DNA of 64,000 nt from assembly GCA_965183885.1 (NCBI GenBank), contig OZ238992.1, positions 1,984,001-2,048,000 of the forward strand, given 5' to 3'. A program made the translations under genes and the position numbers. The notes below the pieces were generated by a model that saw only the letters and a program-made list of their open reading frames with translations, searched no databases and was not told the DNA's origin. The DNA comes from UWMA-0277 sp965183885 (GTDB lineage Bacteria > Bacteroidota > Bacteroidia > Flavobacteriales > BACL11). The stretch's first letter is position 1; each line of letters begins with the position of its first letter. Shown here in pieces: positions 33,541-42,913 of this stretch.

Positions 33541-33614
33541 TAGCGTGAGGGAGATTTGAACTCCCGACCTCAGGGTTATGAATCCTGCGCTCTAACCAAC
33601 TGAGCTACCACGCC
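33541..33614 (-). tRNA. tRNA-Met (anticodon CAT)
   Basis: 74 bases on the minus strand. The acceptor stem GGCGTGG pairs with TCACGCT with G-U pairs at both ends; the anticodon loop is TTCATAA, the variable loop AGGTC and the T-loop TTCAAAT. The absence of three G-C pairs in the anticodon stem argues against initiator tRNA. Elongator Met is favoured, but a lysidine-modified tRNA-Ile(CAT) cannot be fully excluded. Confidence 0.92.
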
Positions 33615-33628
33615 AAAATTTGAGGTTG

Positions 33629-33636
33629 CAAATATA
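33629..33636 (-). promoter_or_regulatory. -7 element upstream of tRNA-Met
   Basis: The minus strand reads TATATTTG, matching TAnnTTTG, 14 bp upstream of the tRNA. No -33 TTG is seen. Confidence 0.4.
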
Positions 33637-33674
33637 TTATTTTCACTTAGTCTGAAATAAATTTTATAAAAAAA

Positions 33675-34418
33675 TTATGACCTTCCTTTTTCGCTTAATA
33701 CTTTTGTATAATGTTTAAGTGATCTTAAGACTAAAACAATAACAATAGTTCCTATTAAAAGCTTTAGTGTACAAGGGCTAATATCCCATTTATCAGCAGT
33801 ATAATAAGTTCTTAGTACCTCCATGAAAACAAATCCAATTACTGCCGCTAATACACTTGCATACTCTCTCCTAAGCACAGTAATTATAGAAAATGGAGTG
33901 TCAGACTTCTTAAAATTAAGTATTGCTGGAAGAAATGCTGGTAATTTATTAGACCAATTTAAGTAATCATCGCCAAATTTACGCTCTAAAAATCGCTCTT
34001 CAGCAAACATTATTCTTTCATAATATACCCAAAACAATAAACTCATTATAATTGCAAAATATACATTAAATGTTGCTACAGCTATACCCAACCAAATAAG
34101 GTAATTTCCCAGATATAAAGGATGTCTAACCATTGAATACATTCCTGATGAGTTTAACACATCAGCTACTTGTTCTTTAGTATTTCGTCCGCTTGTACCC
34201 TGTGGAGTTGTTCCAATAGTATAAAAACGAACTAAGAAACCTAAAATAGATAAGGTAATTGCAGTATACATAAAGCAATCTTGTACTTGATGAGATAATA
34301 CTGAATAATCTGTAAAATAAATAAAAGGTACCGCTAGGATAAAAAGAAGTACCGGGAATTGTCCTCTATATTTAAATAAAAAATTCCCTTGTTTTTCCAT
34401 TGATTGCACTAAAGCCAT
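33675..34418 (-). CDS. Isoprenylcysteine methyltransferase-like membrane methyltransferase (LmtA-type)
   Basis: 247 residues with about six hydrophobic segments. The SAM-binding signature of the ICMT/PEMT superfamily is present: GMYSMVRHPLYLGNYL (about 92-107) and the EERFLERKFGDDYLNW block (about 140-155). Bacterial members methylate lipids such as the lipid A 1-phosphate (LmtA in Leptospira). The substrate here is unknown. Met-7 is an alternative start. It is divergent from the START-like gene. Confidence 0.75.
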   Translation of the reverse strand: MALVQSMEKQGNFLFKYRGQFPVLLFILAVPFIYFTDYSVLSHQVQDCFMYTAITLSILGFLVRFYTIGTTPQGTSGRNTKEQVADVLNSSGMYSMVRHPLYLGNYLIWLGIAVATFNVYFAIIMSLLFWVYYERIMFAEERFLERKFGDDYLNWSNKLPAFLPAILNFKKSDTPFSIITVLRREYASVLAAVIGFVFMEVLRTYYTADKWDISPCTLKLLIGTIVIVLVLRSLKHYTKVLSEKGRS

Positions 34419-34436
34419 AAATAAATAGTATCTTTG
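34404..34436 (+). promoter_or_regulatory. Promoter of the START-like/LptF/RibBA/TsaD run
   Basis: TTG at 34404-34406 and TATCTTTG at 34429-34436 are 22 bp apart, a good match to the Bacteroidota consensus. The first gene starts at 34466. Confidence 0.55.
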
Positions 34437-34465
34437 TAAAATTAGTTTGCAAACTTATTAAAGAT

Positions 34466-34852
34466 ATGTCACAATTGACAAAATACACTTTAGAATTTCC
34501 AATACATTCTTCTTTGAATGTATTATATAACCGTTTAAGCACGGCAAGTGGACTTGCTGAGTGGTTTGCTGACAATGTAATTATTAAAGATAATTTAGTT
34601 ACTTTTTATTGGGATGGAAGCCAGCAAGAAGCAAAATTATTAAAGATGAAAACTAATCAGTTTGTTAGATATAAATGGCTAAATAATGACACAAAAGAAG
34701 ATTATTTTGAGTTCTCAATTATGATTGATGAAATAACATCAGATATATCTTTAATTATTACCGATTTTGCTGAAGATCTAGAAGAACAAAAAGAGCAATC
34801 TCAGCTCTGGGAAAAACAAATTAGTTTATTAAAACTGGCTATTGGGTCTTAA
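34466..34852 (+). CDS. START-like (SRPBCC superfamily) domain protein
   Basis: 128 residues forming one helix-grip domain. The blocks LEFPIHSSLNVLYNRLSTASGLAEWFADNV (positions about 8-37), VTFYWDGSQQEAKLL and ISLIITDFAED fit the START-like/AHSA1 family of Bacteroidota. These proteins hold a hydrophobic ligand in a central cavity; the ligand is unknown. It lies 16 bp upstream of the LPS-export permease gene, which hints at an envelope-lipid role. Confidence 0.85.
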   Translation: MSQLTKYTLEFPIHSSLNVLYNRLSTASGLAEWFADNVIIKDNLVTFYWDGSQQEAKLLKMKTNQFVRYKWLNNDTKEDYFEFSIMIDEITSDISLIITDFAEDLEEQKEQSQLWEKQISLLKLAIGS

Positions 34853-34868
34853 AATTCACTCTTTTTAA

Positions 34869-36251
34869 ATGAAACGACTGCATCTTTTCCTAATAAGATC
34901 ATTTTTAGGACCGTTTATTGCAACATTCTTTATCGCTATTTTCTTATTGTTAATGCAATTCCTATGGAAATATGTTGATGATTTAATTGGGAAAGGACTT
35001 GACTTTCCTCATATTGTTGAATTATTATTTTATTCTTCAGCTCGTATGGTCCCTCTCGCCTTGCCTATCGCTATGTTATTGGCTTCAGTTATGGTTTTAG
35101 GTAAATTAGGTGAAAACTATGAGTTAGTCGCATTAAAAGCTTCAGGAATTTCATTAATCAGGACTTTATTCCCAATTACTATATTGGTTGTTATAATTAG
35201 TTATAGCTCTTTTCTTTTTTCAAATTATGTAATGCCCATTGCAAATTTAAAAGGAGGGTCAATGATGTATGATATTCAAAAAAAGAAACCTGCTTTTAAT
35301 ATTAAGGAAGGAATATTTTATAAAGATATTGAAGGCTTTAGTCTAAAGGTAGCCGAAAAAGATGCTGATGGGAAAACCTTGAAAGATATTATTATTTATG
35401 ATCACACTTCAAATAGTGGAAATGATAAAGTAATAATTGCTGAAAGTGGATTTATGCAACTTACAAAAGATGAAAAGTTCTTAGAACTAACACTTTTTAA
35501 TGGTCATTCCTATATTGAGGTTAAAGAAAAAAGAAATATAAATAAACCGTATAGGACTACTCATTTTAAAGAAGATTTAATTCGATTTGACCTATCTAGC
35601 TTTAGCAGCATGAATAATAGTGAAAGCCTTTACAAAGGACATTATGCAATGCTTAACAATAAGCAATTAGAAGTAGCTATTGATTCTTTAGAATATAAGT
35701 TAGCTAATAAAGAATTACTTTTAAAAGAGAACATAAGTAGTAAGTATCAAAATAATAGTACTATTAATGATAGTATTGTAGTTACTGCCTCTGCCCCTAC
35801 TTTAAATAAGCAGCATTATGATATTGCAATAAATAAACTCAGCACCTTAAAGTCAATAGCAAAGTCAAATACTGATGATTTAGAATATAGGAAAGTAATT
35901 ATTACAAAACATAAGATTGAGTGGCACCGTAAAATTAGTTTGGCAGTTGCCTGTTTATTGCTTTTTCTTATTGGAGCTCCTTTAGGTGCAATTATCCGTA
36001 AAGGAGGTTTTGGAATGCCAGTATTAGTTTCTGTTTTCTTCTTTCTTATCTATCATGTTTTAGGTATGATTGGGGAGAAATCTGCTAAAGACTTAAGTAT
36101 GGAGGCTTATGAAGGAATGTGGCTTACCAATGCCGTGTTTTTACCAATTGCATTATTCTTAATATACAAAGCAAAGAATGATGCCAGACTAATAGATTTT
36201 AGTAATCTTATAAATTACTTTAATCAACTAATTAAAAAGAAGAAAATATAG
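34869..36251 (+). CDS. LptF/LptG-family LPS export permease
   Basis: 460 residues. Three transmembrane helices near the N-terminus (about 8-35, 50-85, 100-125) and three near the C-terminus (about 360-440) flank a large periplasmic beta-jellyroll domain. [24 protein letters not shown] and the C-terminal [17 protein letters not shown] are family signatures. With LptB it extracts lipopolysaccharide from the inner membrane and hands it to LptC/LptA; an OstA-like protein is encoded at 61277-62764. Whether it acts as LptF or LptG, or as a homodimer, cannot be decided. Confidence 0.92.
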   Translation: MKRLHLFLIRSFLGPFIATFFIAIFLLLMQFLWKYVDDLIGKGLDFPHIVELLFYSSARMVPLALPIAMLLASVMVLGKLGENYELVALKASGISLIRTLFPITILVVIISYSSFLFSNYVMPIANLKGGSMMYDIQKKKPAFNIKEGIFYKDIEGFSLKVAEKDADGKTLKDIIIYDHTSNSGNDKVIIAESGFMQLTKDEKFLELTLFNGHSYIEVKEKRNINKPYRTTHFKEDLIRFDLSSFSSMNNSESLYKGHYAMLNNKQLEVAIDSLEYKLANKELLLKENISSKYQNNSTINDSIVVTASAPTLNKQHYDIAINKLSTLKSIAKSNTDDLEYRKVIITKHKIEWHRKISLAVACLLLFLIGAPLGAIIRKGGFGMPVLVSVFFFLIYHVLGMIGEKSAKDLSMEAYEGMWLTNAVFLPIALFLIYKAKNDARLIDFSNLINYFNQLIKKKKI

Positions 36252-36288
36252 TAAATCTTACTATTTTTGCCAAACCAAAAAACAAACA

Positions 36289-37500
36289 ATGAGTTTTAAT
36301 ACTATAGAGGAAGCAATTCAAGACATTAAATTAGGAAAAGTAGTTATCGTTATTGATGATGAAAATAGAGAAAATGAAGGTGATTTTGTTGCAGCAGCAG
36401 AAATGGCTACTCCTGAAATGATTAACTTTATGGCTACTCATGGTAGAGGCTTAATCTGCACCCCACTTTTAGAAAGTAGATGTGAAGAGTTAGGGTTAGA
36501 CCTTATGATAGGAAAAAATACTGCTGCTTATGAAACTCCTTTCACTATTTCAGTTGATTTAATGGGACATGGGTGCACAACAGGAATATCAGCTTCTGAT
36601 AGAGCAAAAACAGTACAAGCATTAGTTAATCCTGATACAGATCCCTTAGCACTAGGAAAACCAGGTCATATTTTTCCTCTAAAAGCTCGTAATGGAGGAG
36701 TTTTAAGAAGAGCTGGGCATACTGAAGCAGCTGTTGATTTAGCACGTTTAGCAGGCTTAGAGCCAGCAGGTGTTATTGTTGAAATATTAAATGAAGATGG
36801 ATCTATGGCCAGAACTCCAGAGCTTCATGTAATAGCAGAGAAATTTAACCTGAAGTTTATTACAATTAAAGATCTTATTGAGTACAGAATTAAAAATGAG
36901 TCTTTAATAACTGAAGAGGCTGATATTAAATTACCAACTGAATATGGTGATTTTAAAATGAAAGCTTTCAGACAAACAACTAACGATCAGCTTCATCTTG
37001 CTATTTACAAAGGAGAATGGGAAATTGATGAATCTGTATTAGTAAGAGTACACTCTTCATGTATTACAGGAGATATATTTGGAAGTTGTAGATGTGATTG
37101 TGGTCCTCAACTAGAAACAGCATTGCAAAAGATTGAAGCTGAAGGAAAAGGTGTTTTAGTATACATGAACCAAGAAGGGAGAGGAATTGGTCTGTTGAAT
37201 AAATTAAAAGCATACGAATTACAAGAACAAGGTAGAGATACTGTTGAGGCAAATACAGAATTAGGATTTAATGCTGATGATAGAGATTATGGTGTAGGGG
37301 CTCAAATCCTTAGAGCATTAAATGTTACAAAAATTAAGCTACTATCTAATAACCCTAAAAAAAGAGTTGGTTTAATGGGTTATGGGATTGAAATCGTTGA
37401 GAGTGTTGGAATCGAAATTGAATCTAACGAACATAACGAATTTTATCTTAAGACTAAAAGAGATAAAATGGGACATTCTTTAAAAAATCTTAATGAATAA
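36289..37500 (+). CDS. ribBA: Bifunctional DHBP synthase/GTP cyclohydrolase II
   Basis: 403 residues. The N-terminal half (about 1-200) is 3,4-dihydroxy-2-butanone 4-phosphate synthase, with [22 protein letters not shown] and [16 protein letters not shown]. The C-terminal half (about 205-400) is GTP cyclohydrolase II, with the zinc Cys motif [17 protein letters not shown] and [10 protein letters not shown]. It supplies both precursors of riboflavin; RibH is encoded at 23653-24132. The 37-bp upstream gap leaves no room for an FMN riboswitch. The stop overlaps the tsaD start. Confidence 0.96.
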   Translation: MSFNTIEEAIQDIKLGKVVIVIDDENRENEGDFVAAAEMATPEMINFMATHGRGLICTPLLESRCEELGLDLMIGKNTAAYETPFTISVDLMGHGCTTGISASDRAKTVQALVNPDTDPLALGKPGHIFPLKARNGGVLRRAGHTEAAVDLARLAGLEPAGVIVEILNEDGSMARTPELHVIAEKFNLKFITIKDLIEYRIKNESLITEEADIKLPTEYGDFKMKAFRQTTNDQLHLAIYKGEWEIDESVLVRVHSSCITGDIFGSCRCDCGPQLETALQKIEAEGKGVLVYMNQEGRGIGLLNKLKAYELQEQGRDTVEANTELGFNADDRDYGVGAQILRALNVTKIKLLSNNPKKRVGLMGYGIEIVESVGIEIESNEHNEFYLKTKRDKMGHSLKNLNE

Positions 37501-38509
37501 AGAGGCAATCATTTTAGGAATTGAGTCCTCTTGTGATGATACCTCTGCTGCAATATTATCAGGACAAAAAATACTATCCAATATTGTTGCAAACCAAGAT
37601 GTACATAAAGAGTATGGTGGTGTTGTTCCTGAATTAGCCTCTAGGGCACATCAGCAAAATATTATACCTGTAGTTGATGCAGCATTAAAAAAAGCAAACC
37701 TAAAAAAAGAAGATATTGATGCTATTGCATTTACTAAAGGTCCTGGTTTATTAGGGTCGCTATTAGTAGGTAGTTCTTTTGCAAAATCATTTGCTTTAGG
37801 AATGGATATTCCTTTAATTGCTGTAAATCATATGCAAGGTCATATTCTTTCTCATTTTATTGATGAAGGAACTCCAATGCCTAAATTTCCTTTCCTATGC
37901 TTAACAGTATCAGGTGGTCATACTCAAATTGTACAAATTGATAGTCCAAGTAAAATGGTGATAATCGGTACTACACTTGATGATGCTGCTGGAGAAGCAT
38001 TTGATAAATCTGCAAAAATATTAGGACTTCCCTACCCTGGAGGACCTCTTATTGATAAATATGCTAAGAATGGAAATATAAATGCCTTTGAGTTTGGAAA
38101 ACCAAAGATAAAAGAACTCAACTTTAGCTTTAGTGGGCTTAAAACTTCTATACTTTATAAAATTCAAAATGGAGTGCAAAAAAATCCAGATTTTATAGCT
38201 GAAAATCTTGAGGATTTATGTGCTTCTATACAGCATTCAATAGTAAGTATTTTACTTAAAAAAATTGAAAAAGCTATAACGCAAACTGGAATAAAAGAAT
38301 TAGCTATAGCAGGAGGAGTATCTGCAAATTCTTACTTAAGAAACGAACTAACTGGCTTAGCTAAAAGAAAAGGATATAGCCTTTATATTCCTAAGTTTGA
38401 GTATTGTACTGATAATGCTGCAATGATTGCTATAGCAGGGTATTTTAAATACTTAGATAAGGATTTTGCTGACCAAAGCGAAGTTCCTGCTGCTAGATTA
38501 TCTTTTTAA
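37493..38509 (+). CDS. tsaD: tRNA N6-adenosine threonylcarbamoyltransferase
   Basis: 338 residues of the Kae1/TsaD family. Signatures are [13 protein letters not shown] at the N-terminus, [10 protein letters not shown], the metal-binding HMQGHILSH near 114-122, SGGHTQIV near 137-144 and [13 protein letters not shown] near 275. It makes t6A at position 37 of ANN-decoding tRNAs together with TsaB, TsaC and TsaE. The start overlaps ribBA by 8 bp and the end overlaps the convergent hydrolase gene by 12 bp. Confidence 0.97.
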   Translation: MNKEAIILGIESSCDDTSAAILSGQKILSNIVANQDVHKEYGGVVPELASRAHQQNIIPVVDAALKKANLKKEDIDAIAFTKGPGLLGSLLVGSSFAKSFALGMDIPLIAVNHMQGHILSHFIDEGTPMPKFPFLCLTVSGGHTQIVQIDSPSKMVIIGTTLDDAAGEAFDKSAKILGLPYPGGPLIDKYAKNGNINAFEFGKPKIKELNFSFSGLKTSILYKIQNGVQKNPDFIAENLEDLCASIQHSIVSILLKKIEKAITQTGIKELAIAGGVSANSYLRNELTGLAKRKGYSLYIPKFEYCTDNAAMIAIAGYFKYLDKDFADQSEVPAARLSF

Positions 38510-39346
38510 AAATTCAATACTAACAGTTATGGCTTCCTTTAAATCTTTAGGGAATTGCTTAAGGTTATAAGGATGAAAGCCTCCAAGTACATGATTGGCA
38601 CCTTTAATTATATGTAAATCAATAATAGTGCCCCAATTTTTAATAGATTCTGCTTCATCAATAAGTACTGTAGGGTCTTCACTACCATGCACAATTAAAT
38701 GTGGAACCCTAGAGCTTCTAATAGCCTTCTCAATAGATAAACGCTCATTATTAGCCTTGCAATTTTTATAAAACTGAAAATACATTGGCATATTTTGCTT
38801 GGTACGTCCATTGTATATGTAAGCTACATTGGTTTCTCTCCATTTTTCTAATTTTTCACCTTTAGGTAGTCTGTTTAAAAAATTTGAAGGCGATGCCCAA
38901 CTAATTACCTTAGTAATTCGAGTATCTTCAGCAGCTTTTAAGATAGAGATTCCTCCTCCTCTGCTATGTCCAAAAAGTGAAATGTTCTTTAAATCAATTT
39001 CATTTGCTAAAAAAGAAGTTTCGTATATCCAATCTATTACTAGCTTAAGATCATTTAATTCTTTGCAAAAATTATTATTCCCAAAAGCTTTCAGATCACC
39101 AAAATTTAATGGGTCATCAGTAGTAGTACCATTAAATGAAAAATTAAATTTTACAAATACAATATCCTGCTCAGCAAAATAATGTGCAATATCATTAAAA
39201 GGTCCCCAATCTTTAAAACCTTTAAACCCATGTGAAAATATTAAAACTTGTTTTGGTTTAGCATCAGCTTTATATACTAAGTCAATACCTATTGGCTTTC
39301 CAGCACTCCCATCAATAATAATATTTTTATGTTTTGTTATCATCAT
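38498..39346 (-). CDS. Alpha/beta hydrolase (dienelactone-hydrolase-like)
   Basis: 282 residues. The nucleophile elbow is FGHSRGGG near 123-130 (Ser-125 approximately), the acid is Asp in HGSEDPTV and the base His in KGANHVLGGFHP near 250. An FSHGFKGFKDW oxyanion block lies near 36-46. No signal peptide, so cytoplasmic. The family includes esterases and peptidases; the substrate is unknown. Its 3' end overlaps that of tsaD. Confidence 0.85.
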   Translation of the reverse strand: MMITKHKNIIIDGSAGKPIGIDLVYKADAKPKQVLIFSHGFKGFKDWGPFNDIAHYFAEQDIVFVKFNFSFNGTTTDDPLNFGDLKAFGNNNFCKELNDLKLVIDWIYETSFLANEIDLKNISLFGHSRGGGISILKAAEDTRITKVISWASPSNFLNRLPKGEKLEKWRETNVAYIYNGRTKQNMPMYFQFYKNCKANNERLSIEKAIRSSRVPHLIVHGSEDPTVLIDEAESIKNWGTIIDLHIIKGANHVLGGFHPYNLKQFPKDLKEAITVSIEFLKR

Positions 39347-39360
39347 TCAAAAGTATAAAA

Positions 39361-40773
39361 TTACTTACTTGTTCTTAGTAAAAATAAACCTATAAAAGTT
39401 AAAAAACCATTAACTATTAATAGCTCAAAACCAAAAGGAATATAAAGTTGTAATACATAACATAATATAGGTGATAGTATAGCTACTGCAGGCACCCACT
39501 TATCTATAACATTAAACTTAGTAAATAATCCAAAAGCATACATTCCTAATAAAGGACCGTAAGTATACCCTGCTACCTTAAATAATGAAGCAATTACACT
39601 ATCATCGTTTACCATTTTAAAGATAAGAATTACTATTACTAAAACAATAGAGAAACCAAAATGTACAAGTTTCCTTTTCTTAATTTCTGAAGCATTAGAA
39701 GAATTATCAAAATCTAAAATATCAATACAAAAAGAAGTAGTAAGTGATGTTAGTGCTGAGTCCGCACTAGAGTAAGCTGCTGCAATTAACCCTAATATGA
39801 AGAGTACTCCTACTCCTATCCCTAAACCTCCATCAAGTGCTACAGCAGGAAATAAATCATCGGCTTTAGTAAAGTCTATTCCTTTATTTGCAGCATAAAT
39901 ATAGAGCAAAGCTCCTAGTGATAAAAATAAAAGATTGACAACTACTAAAACAATAGAAAACCAAAACATATTTTTCTGTGCATCCTTTAAGTTTCTACAG
40001 CTTAAATTTTTCTGCATCATATCTTGGTCAAGCCCTGTCATTACAATAGCAATAAATGCTCCAGTAAAAAACTGTCTTACAAAATGTTGTTTCCCTTCCC
40101 AGAAAAAGACTTGAGAATAATTACTTTCCTTTACTGTAGTTATTAACCCGCTAAAAGTAAGGTTCATATCCATTGAGATTAAATAAACACTAAAACCTAC
40201 TGCCATTAACATAAATAAGGTCTGTAAGGTGTCTGTCCAAATAATGGTTTTTATTCCGCTTCTAAAGGTGTAAACCCATATAAGTAAGATGGTGACAATA
40301 ACTGTTACAGCATAAGGAACTCCCCATGATTCAAAGATTGCCATCTGCATAACATTTGCTACTAAATACAAACGAAAAGATGCTCCAATTACTCTACTTA
40401 TTAGAAAGAAAGTTGCTCCTGTTTTATAAGAAGAATTCCCAAACCTATCTTTTAGATACTCATAAATTGAGGTTAGGTTCATTCTATAATATAATGGCAT
40501 TAGTACAGTAGCAATAACTAAATACCCTAGCAAATACCCTAAAACCATTTGCATATATGAAAACTCAGAGCTAGCTACCCATCCTGGAACTGAAATAAAG
40601 GTAACTCCTGAGAGAGAAGCTCCTATCATACCAAAAGCAACAATATACCACGGAGAAGCTTTATCTCCAATGAAAAATGAAGAGTTACTATCTGATTTAG
40701 CAGTTAAGAATGAAATAAGAACTAATACTAGAAAATAAGCTATTATAATACCAAGAATAAATGTTGGGGACAT
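39361..40773 (-). CDS. Sodium:solute symporter (SSS family)
   Basis: 470 residues with about 12-13 transmembrane helices. ASLSGVTFISVPGWV (about 52-66) and the DSALTSLTTSF sodium-site segment (about 330-340), preceded by AAAYSSA, identify the solute:sodium symporter family. The position of the conserved Ser/Thr residues of the Na2 site is retained. The solute cannot be inferred. Divergent from recR with only about 57 bp to the chosen recR start. Confidence 0.9.
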   Translation of the reverse strand: MSPTFILGIIIAYFLVLVLISFLTAKSDSNSSFFIGDKASPWYIVAFGMIGASLSGVTFISVPGWVASSEFSYMQMVLGYLLGYLVIATVLMPLYYRMNLTSIYEYLKDRFGNSSYKTGATFFLISRVIGASFRLYLVANVMQMAIFESWGVPYAVTVIVTILLIWVYTFRSGIKTIIWTDTLQTLFMLMAVGFSVYLISMDMNLTFSGLITTVKESNYSQVFFWEGKQHFVRQFFTGAFIAIVMTGLDQDMMQKNLSCRNLKDAQKNMFWFSIVLVVVNLLFLSLGALLYIYAANKGIDFTKADDLFPAVALDGGLGIGVGVLFILGLIAAAYSSADSALTSLTTSFCIDILDFDNSSNASEIKKRKLVHFGFSIVLVIVILIFKMVNDDSVIASLFKVAGYTYGPLLGMYAFGLFTKFNVIDKWVPAVAILSPILCYVLQLYIPFGFELLIVNGFLTFIGLFLLRTSK

Positions 40774-40817
40774 GAAAAAATGTTTTTCACAAAACTAAAA
40801 GTATTCTGCATTAATGC

Positions 40818-40825
40818 TACCTTTG
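40818..40825 (+). promoter_or_regulatory. -7 element of recR
   Basis: TACCTTTG, a full match to TAnnTTTG, ending only 5 bp before the preferred recR ATG at 40831. Transcription would start at or almost at the initiation codon, giving a leaderless message. No -33 TTG is seen. Confidence 0.4.
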
Positions 40826-40830
40826 CAACT

Positions 40831-41436
40831 ATGAATTTTCCATCCAAACTTGTTGAAAATGCTGTAGAGCAACTCTCAAGCCTTCCTGGCATAGGTCGTA
40901 AATCTGCATTAAGACTAGTGCTTCACATGCTTAAGCAAGATAAGATTTCTGTTGAACAATTTGGCGATTCTTTTATTCAGTTAATCAACAGAGTTAACTA
41001 CTGCTCAGTTTGTTATAGTATATCAGATAGTGAGCTTTGCGAAGTTTGTGCTAATGAAAAAAGGGATAAGTCAATAATATGTGTTGTTGAAGATATTAGA
41101 GTAATGATGGCTATAGAAAATACCATGCAATTTAAGGGAGTTTATCATATATTAGGAGGGCTTATCTCCCCTATGGATGGAATTGGACCAAATGATATTA
41201 AAGTAGAAGAATTAATTGATAAAGTAAATTCAGATGCAGTAAAAGAAGTAGTTTTTGCCCTAAGTACTACTATGGAAGGCGATACTACCAATTATTACCT
41301 ATATAGAAGGTTGAAAAATACAGGTATAAAAATATCTTCTATAGCAAGAGGTATTGCGATTGGTGATGAATTAGAATATACCGATGCTATTACTTTAGGG
41401 ACTGCCATATCTAGCAGAATGCCTTATAGCGAGTAA
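40831..41436 (+). CDS. recR: Recombination mediator RecR
   Basis: 201 residues from the ATG at 40831, the usual RecR length. A longer frame starts at 40780, but its first 17 residues are not family-like and would be upstream of the apparent promoter. Features are the helix-hairpin-helix LSSLPGIGRKSALRL, the four-Cys zinc finger (CSVCYSISDSELCEVC), the Toprim segment CVVEDIRVMMAIE and the C-terminal Walker-like region. It works with RecF (21801-22898) and RecO in gap repair. Confidence 0.95.
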   Translation: MNFPSKLVENAVEQLSSLPGIGRKSALRLVLHMLKQDKISVEQFGDSFIQLINRVNYCSVCYSISDSELCEVCANEKRDKSIICVVEDIRVMMAIENTMQFKGVYHILGGLISPMDGIGPNDIKVEELIDKVNSDAVKEVVFALSTTMEGDTTNYYLYRRLKNTGIKISSIARGIAIGDELEYTDAITLGTAISSRMPYSE

Positions 41437-41514
41437 AAATTATTCGTTTTTAAATACTAACATTTTACATTTAAAAACTCCCTTGCAAAAGAGATTAAAA
41501 TAATTTTCTTTTCT

Positions 41515-41522
41515 TAATTTTG
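41515..41522 (+). promoter_or_regulatory. -7 element upstream of the E2 gene
   Basis: TAATTTTG, matching TAnnTTTG, 17 bp before the ATG. A TTG at 41483-41485 is farther away (29 bp) than usual. Confidence 0.4.
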
Positions 41523-41539
41523 CGAAAAATTTATAAACT

Positions 41540-42853
41540 ATGGCAAGAGTAGAATTGATAATGCCCAAAATGGGTGAGAGTGTATCGGAAGCAACTGTAA
41601 TTTCTTGGGCTAAAGAAGTTGGAGAAATGGTTGAACTTGATGAAACGATAATTGAGATTGCAACTGATAAGGTGGACTCAGAAGTACCATCAACACATGA
41701 AGGGAAATTAGTTGAAAAATTATTTGAAGCAGATGATGTAGTTCAGGTAGGTGAACCATTTGCAATTATAGAAACTGAAGGAGGTGATGATAGTGCTAGT
41801 GCTCCTGAGACAGCAGCAACTCCTACACCAGCAGCAGTACAAGCTGTGGCTGAAACAGTAACTACTGCAGTTGAAGCAGCTAAACCAATTGAAAATACAG
41901 GAGATAGATTCTATTCTCCTTTAGTAAGAAGTATGGCTTCTGAAGAAGGTATTGCTATGGATGAATTAGAAGCAATTCCTGGAACTGGAAAAGATGGTAG
42001 ATTAACAAAGTCGGATATGCTTGCATACTTAAAGACTAGAGGTAATGCTCCTGCAGCTCCTGCGAAAGCTGCAGCTCCTAAGGCGGCTCCTGCTCCAAAA
42101 GCAGCGGCACCAGCACATACTCCTGTTAATATTCCTAATACTGGAGGTACTGAGATTGTAGAAATGGACAGAATGCGTAAGCTAATTTCTGCACATATGA
42201 CAATGTCAAAATCAACATCTGCTCATATTACTTCATTTGTTGAAGCAGATATGACAAATATTGTAAACTGGAGAAACTCAGTAAAAGGTGACTTTAAAAA
42301 GAGAGAAGGACAAAATATCACCTTCACTCCTATTATTATTGAAGCAATGGCAAAAGCTGTTAAGGACTTCCCAATGATTAATGTATCTGTTGATGGAACT
42401 AATATTCATATTCATAAGAATGTAAATATTGGTATGGCAGCTGCTTTACCTGATGGAAACCTAATTGTTCCTGTAATAAAAGAAACTCAAAATAAAAACT
42501 TAGTTGGAATTACTAAATCAGTAAATGATTTAGCAACAAGAGCTAGAGGTGGACAATTAAAACCAGACGATATTCAAGGAGGTACTATTACAATGACTAA
42601 TGTAGGTACTTTTGGAAATTTAATGGGAACACCTATTATTAACCAACCTCAAGTAGCAATTATGGCTTGTGGTGTTATTAAAAAGAAACCAGTTGTTTTA
42701 GAGACTGCTGAAGGTGATGTTATTGCTATACGCCACATGATGTTCCTTTCTTTATCATATGACCACAGAGTTGTTGATGGAGCTTTAGGAGGTCAGTTTG
42801 TAAGCAAAGTAAAAGATTACTTAGAGCAATTTGATACTAATCAGACTGTTTAA
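41540..42853 (+). CDS. 2-oxo acid dehydrogenase complex E2 (dihydrolipoyl acyltransferase)
   Basis: 437 residues. One lipoyl domain (1-78) has the modified Lys-44 in IATDKVDSEVP. An Ala/Thr-rich linker leads to the E1/E3-binding domain (about 128-168, SPLVRSMASEEGI...GTGKDGRLTKSDML). A second Ala/Pro/Lys linker precedes the catalytic domain (about 205-437) with SYDHRVVDGALGG (His-409, Asp-413). The E2 could belong to the branched-chain, pyruvate or 2-oxoglutarate complex; the TDKVDSEV lipoyl motif favours branched-chain or oxoglutarate. No E1 or E3 gene is adjacent. Confidence 0.9.
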   Translation: MARVELIMPKMGESVSEATVISWAKEVGEMVELDETIIEIATDKVDSEVPSTHEGKLVEKLFEADDVVQVGEPFAIIETEGGDDSASAPETAATPTPAAVQAVAETVTTAVEAAKPIENTGDRFYSPLVRSMASEEGIAMDELEAIPGTGKDGRLTKSDMLAYLKTRGNAPAAPAKAAAPKAAPAPKAAAPAHTPVNIPNTGGTEIVEMDRMRKLISAHMTMSKSTSAHITSFVEADMTNIVNWRNSVKGDFKKREGQNITFTPIIIEAMAKAVKDFPMINVSVDGTNIHIHKNVNIGMAAALPDGNLIVPVIKETQNKNLVGITKSVNDLATRARGGQLKPDDIQGGTITMTNVGTFGNLMGTPIINQPQVAIMACGVIKKKPVVLETAEGDVIAIRHMMFLSLSYDHRVVDGALGGQFVSKVKDYLEQFDTNQTV

Positions 42854-42870
42854 TATTAATTAACAAAATA

Positions 42871-42900
42871 AAAGCCTCAAGGAAACTTGGGGCTTTTTTT
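42871..42900 (+). terminator. Terminator after the E2 gene
   Basis: Arms AAAGCCTCAAG and CTTGGGGCTTT around GAAA, with one T-G pair, followed by T7. It overlaps an apparent TTG start of the next frame, which is therefore rejected as the exonuclease start. Confidence 0.85.
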
Positions 42901-42913
42901 ATACCTTTACATT

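Noticed and set aside
26780..33614. att-type direct repeats of the tRNA-Arg or tRNA-Met 3' ends inside the accessory region
   Set aside because: No second copy of the tRNA 3' sequences was seen by eye; a search with mismatches was not possible.
36252..36288. FMN riboswitch upstream of ribBA
   Set aside because: Only 37 bp separate lptF/G from ribBA, and no conserved RFN-type pairing is possible in that space. ribH also has no leader.
42887..42913. Earlier TTG start for the DnaQ-like exonuclease
   Set aside because: The codon lies inside the terminator hairpin of the preceding gene, and the nine extra residues are not family-like.
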